Source: a bacterium (GTDB taxonomy: Bacteria; Electryoneota; RPQS01). Taken from it: DNA of 5,647 nt. Under the pieces are notes generated by a model. The model did no database searches, was not told where the DNA came from, and saw only the letters and a program-made list of their open reading frames with translations. This document shows positions 1 to 5,056 of the stretch, in pieces. The translations under genes were made by a program, and so were the position numbers. The number at the start of each line of letters is the position of its first letter. The first letter of the stretch is position 1. The stretch lies in NCBI GenBank assembly GCA_028711875.1, contig JAQTRJ010000163.1, positions 1-5,647 of the forward strand, given 5' to 3'.

Positions 1-646
1 CGAACGGTGTCCGGTTCACCTCGGCCAGACTCGCCCAGAAATAGATGATGAAAGCAACCAGTCCGAACGGCAGATGGCTGAACACCGTCCAATGCCAGAA
101 TCCGCCCGCCTGAATCCGCGTCAGTTCCGTGATGGACAGACTTCCCGCCAGCATGATCGGCACGAGCAGCGACAGCGCAATGGGAATTTCGTAGCTGACC
201 ATCTGCGCCGCCGAACGCAGTGCGCCGTACAGCGCCCACTTGTTGTTCGACGCCCACCCCGCCATCAGAATCCCGATCACCACCACCGACGAAATCGCCA
301 CCAGATAGAACACGCCAATATTGATATCGGCGCCCACCAGCGTACTCGCAAACGGAATCACCGCCAGCGTGGCGAACGATCCCGTGAATACAAGATACGG
401 CGCAAGCCGGAACAGAATCCGATCCGCCGCCGTCGGAATAATATCCTCTTTTAAAAGCAGCTTGAGCGTATCCGCAACCGTCTGTGACCAGCCGTGCCAG
501 CCGCCGGTTTCCATCGGCCCCAGCCGATCCTGCATGTGCGCCGACATCTTGCGCTCGAGCCAGATCGCCAGCAACGCGAACACCGCCACGAAACCGATCA
601 CTCCGATGACGAACACGATGGACCAAGGCAGACTCGATTCGATCAT
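1..646 (-). CDS. nuoH: NADH-quinone oxidoreductase subunit H (NuoH), 5' part only
   Basis: NuoH (ND1 family) is the membrane subunit of complex I that sits at the junction with the Q module, forms the quinone channel, and links quinone reduction to proton pumping. My translation from ATG at 646 gives 215 residues before the window edge; the C-terminal third or so is missing. Visible family marks are LERKMSAHMQDRLGP (about 30-44), the segment TVADTLKLLLKEDIIP (about 56-71), ALRSAAQMVSYEIP in the middle, and AEVNRTPF at the end. There are about five hydrophobic segments (roughly 8-28, 82-104, 113-135, 150-172, 188-206). The start overlaps the nuoD stop as ATGA and has the strongest ribosome binding site in the operon. 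nuoH follows nuoD directly, without nuoE/F/G between them. Family assignment is secure. Confidence 0.96.
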   Translation of the reverse strand, partial: MIESSLPWSIVFVIGVIGFVAVFALLAIWLERKMSAHMQDRLGPMETGGWHGWSQTVADTLKLLLKEDIIPTAADRILFRLAPYLVFTGSFATLAVIPFASTLVGADINIGVFYLVAISSVVVIGILMAGWASNNKWALYGALRSAAQMVSYEIPIALSLLVPIMLAGSLSITELTRIQAGGFWHWTVFSHLPFGLVAFIIYFWASLAEVNRTPF

Positions 647-1845
647 CGGTCCACCTCCCCGAGCACCACGTCAATCGAACCGATCAGCGCCACTATGTCG
701 GCGATAAACAGCCCCGGCGCGATCCGCGGAATCACGGACAGCGTGCAGAACGAAGGCGCGCGGCATTTCAGCCGATATGGCTTCGCCTTTCCGTCGGAAA
801 CGACATAGAATCCCAGTTCCCCCTTCGGACTCTCCGTGCGAAAATAGACTTCTCCCGCCGGAACCTTCGCCCAGCTCTTCGGCACCGCCGCGCGCACGTC
901 GTCGGCCGGCATCCGCTCCAGTCGTTCCACAGCCTGCTGAATGATGCGCAGAGACTGCTCCATCTCCCACACCCGCATCATGTAACGGTCGAAGCAATCG
1001 CCCAGCGCTCCCGCTTCTCCCTTTCCAACGGGAATTTCGAAATCGTACGTTTCATAGCCCGAATACGGATCGTTCTTGCGCAAATCCCATTTCATTCCCG
1101 ATCCGCGCAAATTCGGTCCGGTTACGCCGTAATCAATCGCCACGTCCACCGGAATCACGGCAACTTTGCCCGTTCGTTCGAGGAAAATTTTATTATAGGA
1201 AAGCAGCATGTTCAATTCGGGAATTTTCGGCTGCATATAGCGAATGAATTCGCGCACCTTGCCCGGCCAACCGTCGGGCAGATCGTGCGCCAGACCGCCG
1301 ATCCAGATATAATTATAGAGCAGACGGCTGCCCGAGAGTTCGTCGAATAAATCGAGAACATGCTCGCGCTGCTGGAACAGATAAAGGAACGGAGTCACCG
1401 CGCCGATGTCCAGCCCGTACGTTCCCAGCGCGATCATGTGGCTGGCCATGCGGTTGAGTTCGCAGACCAGCACGCGAATCGCCTGCACACGCTCCGACAC
1501 CTCAATTCCGAACAGCTTCTCGCAGGCCAGCGCGAGTCCCAGCGAATTGTTCATGCTTGCGCAGTAATCCAGCCGGTCGGCGTAGGGAATCGTCTGCGGC
1601 CAGGTCGCGTTCTCGCACATCTTCTCGAAACAGCGGTGCAGATATCCGATGTGCGGCGTGGCCGAAATCACCAGCTCCCCGTCGGTCTGCAATTCGAGCC
1701 GCAGTACCCCGTGCGTGGCCGGATGCTGCGGGCCCATCTGCAGCGTCATGCGCTCCCCGTGGACGTCCTCCACGTGAGCGAGCGCGTCTTCAAGTTTGCC
1801 CGGCGTCAGACCGAGCGGAATATTCATGTCGTGGAGGTCGTTCAC
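643..1845 (-). CDS. nuoD: NADH-quinone oxidoreductase subunit D (NuoD, 49 kDa)
   Basis: NuoD is the peripheral Q-module subunit that, with NuoB, forms the quinone reduction site; it descends from the large subunit of NiFe hydrogenases. The protein is 400 residues, a normal length for stand-alone NuoD, so it is not a NuoCD fusion. It opens with MGPQHPATHGVLRL (37-50). His45 and Tyr94 align with the quinone-binding His38 and Tyr87 of Thermus Nqo4. PHIGYLHRCFEK (64-75), PYSGYETYDFEIPVG in the middle, and the terminal GSIDVVLGEVDR (389-400) are all typical. The start is GTG, overlapping the nuoC stop as GTGA. No good SD precedes it, so coupling to nuoC is likely. An in-frame ATG six codons later also lacks an SD. 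The stop overlaps the nuoH start as ATGA. Confidence 0.97.
   Translation of the reverse strand: MNDLHDMNIPLGLTPGKLEDALAHVEDVHGERMTLQMGPQHPATHGVLRLELQTDGELVISATPHIGYLHRCFEKMCENATWPQTIPYADRLDYCASMNNSLGLALACEKLFGIEVSERVQAIRVLVCELNRMASHMIALGTYGLDIGAVTPFLYLFQQREHVLDLFDELSGSRLLYNYIWIGGLAHDLPDGWPGKVREFIRYMQPKIPELNMLLSYNKIFLERTGKVAVIPVDVAIDYGVTGPNLRGSGMKWDLRKNDPYSGYETYDFEIPVGKGEAGALGDCFDRYMMRVWEMEQSLRIIQQAVERLERMPADDVRAAVPKSWAKVPAGEVYFRTESPKGELGFYVVSDGKAKPYRLKCRAPSFCTLSVIPRIAPGLFIADIVALIGSIDVVLGEVDR
651..660 (-). promoter_or_regulatory. strong Shine-Dalgarno of nuoH
   Basis: On the minus strand GGGGAGGTGG lies 4 nt before the ATG at 646, inside the last codons of nuoD. It is by far the best match to the anti-SD among the five nuo starts. 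This supports the chosen nuoH start and suggests NuoH can also be initiated independently of coupling to nuoD. Confidence 0.75.
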
Positions 1846-2339
1846 GCGGATCGGTCGGGGGGAAGTTGCGAAGTGAGAGGGATACCGTGGAATTCTTCCG
1901 GGGGACGATAGTCTTTGCGCAGCGGATGTCCTTCCCAGTCGTCGGGACAGAGAATCCGCCGCAAATCGGGATGGCGGTCAAACCGTACGCCCACCATATC
2001 ATAGGCTTCGCGTTCATGCCACTCCGCCGCCGGCCAAACGCTGCAGACCGAAGGAACCAGCGGATTCTCTTTGGGAACCGAACAGCGCACGGTCAGATGA
2101 TGATGACGGCTGATCGAGTAAAGATGGTATACGATCTGAAGCCGCTCGCCGCGATCCACACCCGAGAGACATTTCAGGCATTCGAAATGCAAGGCGGAAT
2201 CGTTCCGCAGCGCCGTCGCCGTCATCAGAAGTGTTTCCGCGGAAACCTGCAGCGCCGGTTCGAGCGGAATCTGCTCCAGCTCGATGTCGGCGTAGGGGAC
2301 GACCTCTTTCAGTCTCTGGAGAATTTCTGCCGGAGTCAT
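1842..2339 (-). CDS. nuoC: NADH-quinone oxidoreductase subunit C (NuoC, 30 kDa)
   Basis: NuoC is a cofactor-free peripheral subunit that packs against NuoD and NuoB in the Q module. The 165-residue protein has the 30 kDa subunit signature at 106-130 (EWHEREAYDMVGVRF followed by HPDLRRIL), then PDDWEGHPLRKDY (132-144), the usual C-terminal block. The start chosen is the ATG at 2339, giving MTPAEILQRL. The frame stays open upstream to 2414, but that extension overlaps nuoB and is a low-complexity Arg/Cys-rich run with no family resemblance. The spacer to nuoB is 10 nt and the SD is weak, so translation probably depends on ribosomes finishing nuoB. The 3' end overlaps nuoD by 4 nt. Confidence 0.95.
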   Translation of the reverse strand: MTPAEILQRLKEVVPYADIELEQIPLEPALQVSAETLLMTATALRNDSALHFECLKCLSGVDRGERLQIVYHLYSISRHHHLTVRCSVPKENPLVPSVCSVWPAAEWHEREAYDMVGVRFDRHPDLRRILCPDDWEGHPLRKDYRPPEEFHGIPLTSQLPPDRSA

Positions 2340-2349
2340 ATCGTCACGA

Positions 2350-2838
2350 TCATGCTTGTTTCTTCGCCAGCGTCTCGCGCTCGATCTTCTCGCGCAGCAG
2401 CAGAAACGCGTCAATCAAAGCTTCGGGGCGGGGGGGACATCCCGGAATGTACACGTCCACCGGAATAATCTGATCCACTCCCTTGACCACGTGATAGCCG
2501 TGTTCCCAATACGGGCCGCCCGAATTCGCGCACGACCCCATCGAGATCACGTAGCGCGGTTCCGGCATCTGCTCATAGAGCCGCCGAATCCGCTCGGCCA
2601 TCTTCGCCGTCACCGTTCCCGCGATAATCATGCAGTCGGCCTGGCGCGGTGTGGGTCTCATGAAAATCCCGAACCGGTCCAAATCAAAGCGCGCCGCCGC
2701 CGTCGCCATCATTTCAATCGCACAACAGGCGATTCCGAACGTCAGCGGCCATAGCGAGCGCGAGCGCGACCAGTTGAACACCTTATCCAGCGAGGTGATA
2801 ATGACGTTCGGCCCGTATTGTCCTTCGATAATACCCAT
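2350..2838 (-). CDS. nuoB: NADH-quinone oxidoreductase subunit B (NuoB, PSST), N2 cluster subunit
   Basis: NuoB carries the terminal iron-sulfur cluster N2, which hands electrons to quinone. The 162-residue protein has all four expected cysteine ligands: the tandem Cys38-Cys39 in [11 protein letters not shown], Cys103 in MGSCANSGG, and Cys134 in PGCPPRPEA. The loop [17 protein letters not shown] (55-71) is also typical, as is the overall length. The start is the ATG at 2838; the frame opens with [11 protein letters not shown] and the sequence before it has only a weak SD. The stretch coding for CPPRPEA produces a run of seven Gs on the plus strand near 2430, which is ordinary codon use. The upstream spacer to nuoA is 89 nt and contains a folded repeat. 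Confidence 0.97.
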   Translation of the reverse strand: MGIIEGQYGPNVIITSLDKVFNWSRSRSLWPLTFGIACCAIEMMATAAARFDLDRFGIFMRPTPRQADCMIIAGTVTAKMAERIRRLYEQMPEPRYVISMGSCANSGGPYWEHGYHVVKGVDQIIPVDVYIPGCPPRPEALIDAFLLLREKIERETLAKKQA

Positions 2839-2855
2839 GAGATTCTCAAGATAAA

Positions 2856-2925
2856 CGCCGAGCCGGGTTCAGCGCTCACTCAGTCGTGGTTGCGGATTCT
2901 TCTCCGCGCGTAACCCGGCCGGAAT
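2856..2925. repeat. folded dispersed repeat, copy 1 (nuoA-nuoB spacer)
   Basis: This spacer holds an imperfect inverted repeat. GCCGGGTT (2862-2869) pairs with AACCCGGC (2912-2919), followed after a 2x2 internal loop by GCGC (2872-2875) pairing with GCGC (2906-2909), around a 30-nt loop. An alternative inner hairpin, GCGGA (2892-2896) with TCCGC (2903-2907), is possible. The outer arms recur at 4792-4863: CGCCGAGCCGGG is identical, as is AACCCGGCCGGAAT, and the extended right arm matches in 21 of 23 positions, while the loops differ. In the nuo transcript this structure sits 18 nt upstream of the nuoB start, where it could affect mRNA stability or expression. Role unknown. Confidence 0.7.
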
Positions 2926-2927
2926 AC

Positions 2928-3317
2928 CTATTTCCCGGCCGCAGCCCCTCGCTCCGATCCCTTCGGTCGCACCCAGTCCAGGTCGCCGCGTCCCCAGACA
3001 TAGGCCAATCCAACCACCAGAATTGTTATAAATACCGCCATGTCAATCCAGGCAAACAATCCCATGCGCGACAGATTCACCGCCCACGGAAACAAAAACA
3101 ACACTTCTACGTCGAACACAAGAAATATCAATGCGATAACATAGAATCTCGTGTTGAACCGAATCCACGGGGATCCTATCGGTTCCTCACCGCATTCATA
3201 GGTAGAGAGCTTCACTGCGGATGGGCGATTGGGAGCCAATAGACGGCTCGCAAATAGTGCCACTCCAACGAAGGCAACACCGGCGATAAGAAAAATTAGG
3301 ATGGGTGCGAAAGTCAT
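2928..3317 (-). CDS. nuoA: NADH-quinone oxidoreductase subunit A (NuoA, ND3)
   Basis: NuoA is a small three-helix membrane subunit of complex I at the base of the peripheral arm. The 129-residue protein has hydrophobic segments at about 4-24, 58-79 and 88-108. The loop between helices 1 and 2 contains KLSTYECGEEPIG (36-48), whose Cys42 corresponds to the loop cysteine of mitochondrial ND3. Helix 2 carries FDVEVLFLFPWA (68-79), with the conserved acidic residues Asp69 and Glu71. It is the first gene of the operon; 346 nt separate its start from the divergent gene at 3664. No convincing SD precedes the ATG at 3317. The C-terminus (residues 109-129) is a short charged tail. Confidence 0.96.
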   Translation of the reverse strand: MTFAPILIFLIAGVAFVGVALFASRLLAPNRPSAVKLSTYECGEEPIGSPWIRFNTRFYVIALIFLVFDVEVLFLFPWAVNLSRMGLFAWIDMAVFITILVVGLAYVWGRGDLDWVRPKGSERGAAAGK

Positions 3318-3442
3318 GTGAGATTTTCTGATGGGGAGGCAACAGCCGGCACGGATTTGTGCCTTTTCTCTGACGTCAACTCACCCGAAAGGGCTGGATA
3401 CGCGCACGAAGCAGGGGGGGGCAATTGCTCTAAAACGAGTTC

Positions 3443-3471
3443 AATATATGCTTTTCGCCTACATGATGCAA
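3443..3471 (-). promoter_or_regulatory. candidate promoter of the nuo operon
   Basis: On the minus strand TTGCAT (3471-3466) and TATATT (3448-3443) are separated by 17 nt. Transcription would start near 3436 and give a leader of about 120 nt containing the C8 tract. A perfect TATAAT at 3510-3505 on the same strand is an alternative -10, but it lacks a good -35 at proper spacing. The consensus assumes a sigma-70-like factor. Confidence 0.3.
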
Positions 3472-3561
3472 TACTCCAGAGACATTTCATGGATTGAAAT
3501 TACGATTATACTACTATTTAACAATCTTGTTTCTAATGCTATGAATAATAAGCTAATGACA

Positions 3562-3577
3562 GCATCATATATCATGC
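3562..3577. promoter_or_regulatory. 16-bp near-palindrome, possible operator
   Basis: GCATCATATATCATGC reads the same on both strands except for one mismatched pair (the two inner Cs). It lies between the minus-strand and plus-strand promoter candidates of this divergent region, about 17 nt before the plus-strand -35. It could be a dimeric regulator site, but an AT-rich region produces such symmetry by chance. Confidence 0.25.
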
Positions 3578-3593
3578 GAAATAATTCTCTAAG

Positions 3594-3622
3594 TTGCGAC
3601 TCTCGCATTGCAATCGTAAATT
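3594..3622 (+). promoter_or_regulatory. candidate promoter of the exported-protein gene
   Basis: TTGCGA (3594-3599) and TAAATT (3617-3622) are separated by exactly 17 nt, each matching the sigma-70 consensus at four of six positions. Transcription from about 3629 would give a leader of about 35 nt with the SD in the expected place. An upstream pair, TTGAAA (3494-3499) and TTTAAC (3517-3522), is a second option. Confidence 0.35.
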
Positions 3623-3651
3623 CTGGAGTTCAGATTCAAAAACGATCGAAA

Positions 3652-3658
3652 GAGAGGA
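3652..3658 (+). promoter_or_regulatory. Shine-Dalgarno that fixes the start at 3664
   Basis: GAGAGGA lies 5 nt upstream of the ATG at 3664. It selects this codon over in-frame upstream starts (the frame is open from 3331), in agreement with the signal peptide that begins exactly here. Confidence 0.7.
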
Positions 3659-3663
3659 CTAAC

Positions 3664-4530
3664 ATGCGTCCGCATCTCGTTCTGACTTGTGTGCTGACAC
3701 TGCTGGCGGTCTCCGTGGCTTGTGCCGAACCGTTTGTTGTCGTCTTGCCCTTTGATCCGATCATGGATTCCCTCTATACATATTACGGAAAGGAATCCAT
3801 CTTGAACTATCAGCCTGCGCTTCAACAAATCCTCTCAACTGACCTCGGGAAATATCAGGAAATACGGGTGGTTGAGTCGAGCGATCTCGACCGATACCTG
3901 AAGTCAGCCAAAATCAATCCGGATCGCTGGAATGATCTTTCTCTGGCCGCCAATATTGCCACAGCTCTCACAGCAGATTATGCTGTTATAGGAACTTACG
4001 GAGAATTCTCCCGGCAGATTCGGGTGGATGCGCGAATTGTGGTTGCAGCCTCCGCCGAGGTTCCGCCGGGCTACACGGCTTCCGCCACGGTCGGCCTATT
4101 AGAGGATATTCCATCGGCTGCCGAGGCAATTTCTTCGCAGATCGTCCCGATCCTCACTGCCGCCGGTAGCCTGAGACCTACCTCCAAAGGCGTGCTATTT
4201 CCCGAAGGTGAGATCGCCGCTTACGATCCCGCCGGTGATACTCCACCTGACAAGGCGCGCTTGGTCGTCTGGGTGAACACACCGGCTCCCGCCATCACCG
4301 CCGATCCATCCGTAGCATTTGCCCGTTGTGAGCGGATAGACCGCATGAACATCCCCGCCGAGCAGCAACGTTCACAGGCCTGTCAATATGCTCTTATCCC
4401 GCCGGGGGAGGTCAATCTTCGCATCGCCCAGCGCGGTTTTCTACCCTACGTGGATCACATTCAGCTGGCCCCCGGAAAGGTCTATCGCCTGCAGGTCAAC
4501 CTGATCCCTGTCGAGCAAATGCCCCGATAG
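3664..4530 (+). CDS. exported protein with CsgG/TolB-like N-terminal domain and PEGA-like C-terminus
   Basis: No specific family member is recognised. The 288-residue product starts with a signal peptide: hydrophobic residues 5-19, likely cut after ACA at 21. Cys20 has Ser at the lipobox -3 position, so a lipoprotein is less likely. Residues 24-130 follow the pattern of CsgG/FlgO/TolB-N-like domains: a buried strand VVVLPFD (25-31), a helix ending QQILSTDLGKY, the strand-helix VVESSDLDRYL (69-79), then ALTADYAVIGTYGEFS (101-116) and IRVDARIVVA (119-128). Residues 247-282 (PPGEVNLRIAQRGFLPYVDH, then APGKVYRLQVNL) resemble the second half of a PEGA domain, a beta-sandwich of surface proteins. 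Cys222 and Cys240 could form a disulfide in the periplasm. It stands alone, divergent from nuo and convergent with leuS. Export is well supported; the domain calls are inference from pattern, and the function is unknown. Confidence 0.85.
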   Translation: MRPHLVLTCVLTLLAVSVACAEPFVVVLPFDPIMDSLYTYYGKESILNYQPALQQILSTDLGKYQEIRVVESSDLDRYLKSAKINPDRWNDLSLAANIATALTADYAVIGTYGEFSRQIRVDARIVVAASAEVPPGYTASATVGLLEDIPSAAEAISSQIVPILTAAGSLRPTSKGVLFPEGEIAAYDPAGDTPPDKARLVVWVNTPAPAITADPSVAFARCERIDRMNIPAEQQRSQACQYALIPPGEVNLRIAQRGFLPYVDHIQLAPGKVYRLQVNLIPVEQMPR

Positions 4531-4562
4531 AGGATTTGTAGCGCGGCACTGCTGTGCGCGAT

Positions 4563-4616
4563 CCCGTAGCGCCGCACTGCGTGCGCCTTGTTCATTACGT
4601 TGGACTTCGTACGCCT
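4563..4616 (+). repeat. 54-nt direct repeat, copy A
   Basis: This stretch is repeated 107 nt downstream at 4670-4723 with 52 of 54 bases identical; the differences are at 4573 (C versus T) and 4609 (G versus A). The high identity against the diverged neighbouring units points to recent duplication or gene conversion within the block. Confidence 0.9.
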
Positions 4617-4669
4617 TGTCCCGTAGCGCGGCACTGCGTGCGCGCCTTTCTTTCGAAGCGCCGTACTGT

Positions 4670-4723
4670 CCCGTAGCGCTGCACTGCGTGCGCCTTGTTC
4701 ATTACGTTGGACTTCATACGCCT
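4670..4723 (+). repeat. 54-nt direct repeat, copy B
   Basis: Second copy of the repeat at 4563-4616, offset by 107 nt. Similarity stops sharply after 4723, where the sequence enters the A-rich lead-in of the hairpin at 4737-4776. Confidence 0.9.
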
Positions 4724-4736
4724 AATCTCGAAAAGA

Positions 4737-4776
4737 GAAGCGCCGTTGTCGGTCTCCTGACCGGCAATGGCGCTTC
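4737..4776 (+). terminator. 17-bp-stem hairpin, possible terminator of the exported-protein gene
   Basis: Arms 4737-4753 and 4760-4776 form a continuous 17-bp stem around the loop CTCCTG. Two of the pairs are G-U when transcribed from the plus strand; on the minus strand the same positions become A-C mismatches. The structure is therefore selected, if at all, as plus-strand RNA, matching the gene ending at 4530. The 3' side (CTTCCTTATCATC) is only moderately U-rich, so it may be an mRNA-stabilising stem or a miniature inverted repeat rather than a classical terminator. Confidence 0.5.
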
Positions 4777-4791
4777 CTTATCATCATGTCT

Positions 4792-4863
4792 CGCCGAGCC
4801 GGGCAAGCGCTTGACATCTTTCTCAAAGGATAACCATGAATCCGTGCGCAACCCGGCCGGAAT
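4792..4863. repeat. folded dispersed repeat, copy 2
   Basis: Second copy of the element at 2856-2925. GCCGGG (near 4798-4803) pairs with CCCGGC (near 4852-4857), and after a small internal loop GCGC (4807-4810) pairs with GCGC (4846-4849) around a 35-nt loop. Outer arms are shared with copy 1 in sequence and fold, while the loop is unrelated. It lies in non-coding DNA between the 17-bp hairpin and the leuS terminator. Confidence 0.65.
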
Positions 4864-5007
4864 CTCGCGGATAAGGCCACAGACTTGTCCAATAGAAGGA
4901 AGGAGCCGAATTTCCCGAAACCGACACAAAAACGGCTTCATTCATATATCTACTCAACATAATATCCCTTATGTAACTATTGGCCGGAAGCCAGAAGGCG
5001 ATCTGAC
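4864..5007. other. intergenic stretch without recognised function
   Basis: These 144 nt lie between repeat copy 2 and the leuS terminator. They contain an AT-rich patch with a minor 6-bp hairpin, ACATAA (4957-4962) with TTATGT (4969-4974). Short open frames on both strands cross the region but none has a start, SD and composition that argue for a gene. No RNA gene was recognised. Confidence 0.5.
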
Positions 5008-5036
5008 AAAAAAAGCGGGCACCTTTCGGCACCCGC
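5008..5036 (-). terminator. intrinsic terminator of leuS
   Basis: On the minus strand a 9-bp stem (GCGGGTGCC with GGTGCCCGC, two central G-U pairs) is closed by a GAAA tetraloop of the stable GNRA class and followed directly by seven Us. It begins 20 nt after the leuS stop codon. This is a textbook rho-independent terminator. Confidence 0.93.
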
Positions 5037-5056
5037 CTCAAACGTCGAAGGCTCGG

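Larger units (their letters stand above)
3318..3663. other. divergent intergenic region, AT-rich, nuo / exported-protein gene
   Basis: These 346 nt separate the divergent starts of nuoA and the exported-protein gene. The part next to nuoA (3318-3420) is GC-rich like the genes and ends in a G8 tract (3414-3421). From about 3422 to 3650 the sequence is strikingly AT-rich, with several -10-like hexamers on both strands, the palindromes GCAATTGC (3421-3428) and ATTGCAAT (3607-3614), and the near-palindrome at 3562-3577. An open plus-strand frame begins at 3331 but shows no protein-like composition. I read the region as regulatory DNA rather than coding. Confidence 0.7.
4538..4729. repeat. degenerate ~28-nt tandem repeat block
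   Basis: The core GTAGCGCNGCACTGCGTGCG occurs at 4538 (with one inserted T), 4566, 4623 and 4673. A degenerate core AAGCGCCGTACTG lies at 4656-4668. Between cores sit diverged half-units ending GGACTTCNTACGCCT (from about 4595 and 4702), matching the core's second half in 14 of 17 positions. Unit starts fall at about 4538, 4566, 4595, 4623, 4651, 4673 and 4702, so the period is near 28 nt with one shortened unit. Each core carries a small hairpin, GCAC-TGC-GTGC, extended by GCGC arms around a bulged G in the 4623 copy. The block begins 7 nt after the stop of the exported-protein gene. Confidence 0.8.

Noticed and set aside
1557..2468. Long open plus-strand frame (303 codons) opposite nuoD, nuoC and the end of nuoB.
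   Set aside because: It lies antisense to three clearly conserved nuo genes, is rich in Arg, Ser, Pro and Ala as expected from reading GC-rich codons backwards, and has no recognisable motif.
3347..3366. Hairpin GGCAC-GGATTT-GTGCC followed by TTTT, resembling a plus-strand terminator.
   Set aside because: The stem is only 5 bp and no plus-strand gene ends upstream, since nuoA begins on the opposite strand at 3317.
3331..3663. N-terminal extension of the exported protein by 111 codons.
   Set aside because: It lacks an SD, its composition follows the AT-rich island, and it would bury a clear signal peptide and SD that define the start at 3664.
3664..3729. Lipoprotein signal with Cys20 as acylation site.
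   Set aside because: Ser at -3 departs from the lipobox, and A-C-A before Glu22 is a good signal peptidase I site; not fully excluded.
4538..4729. Possible CRISPR array because of repeats at 28-nt-like spacing.
   Set aside because: The intervals are themselves diverged repeats rather than unique spacers, unit lengths vary, and no cas gene is present.
4836..4874. Twelve-codon open frame with a good SD (AAAGGA) and a TTGACA 25 nt before its ATG, suggesting a leader peptide.
   Set aside because: No gene follows on the plus strand, the TTGACA has no -10 at proper spacing and lies too close to the SD, and the frame lies inside the repeat element's loop and right arm.
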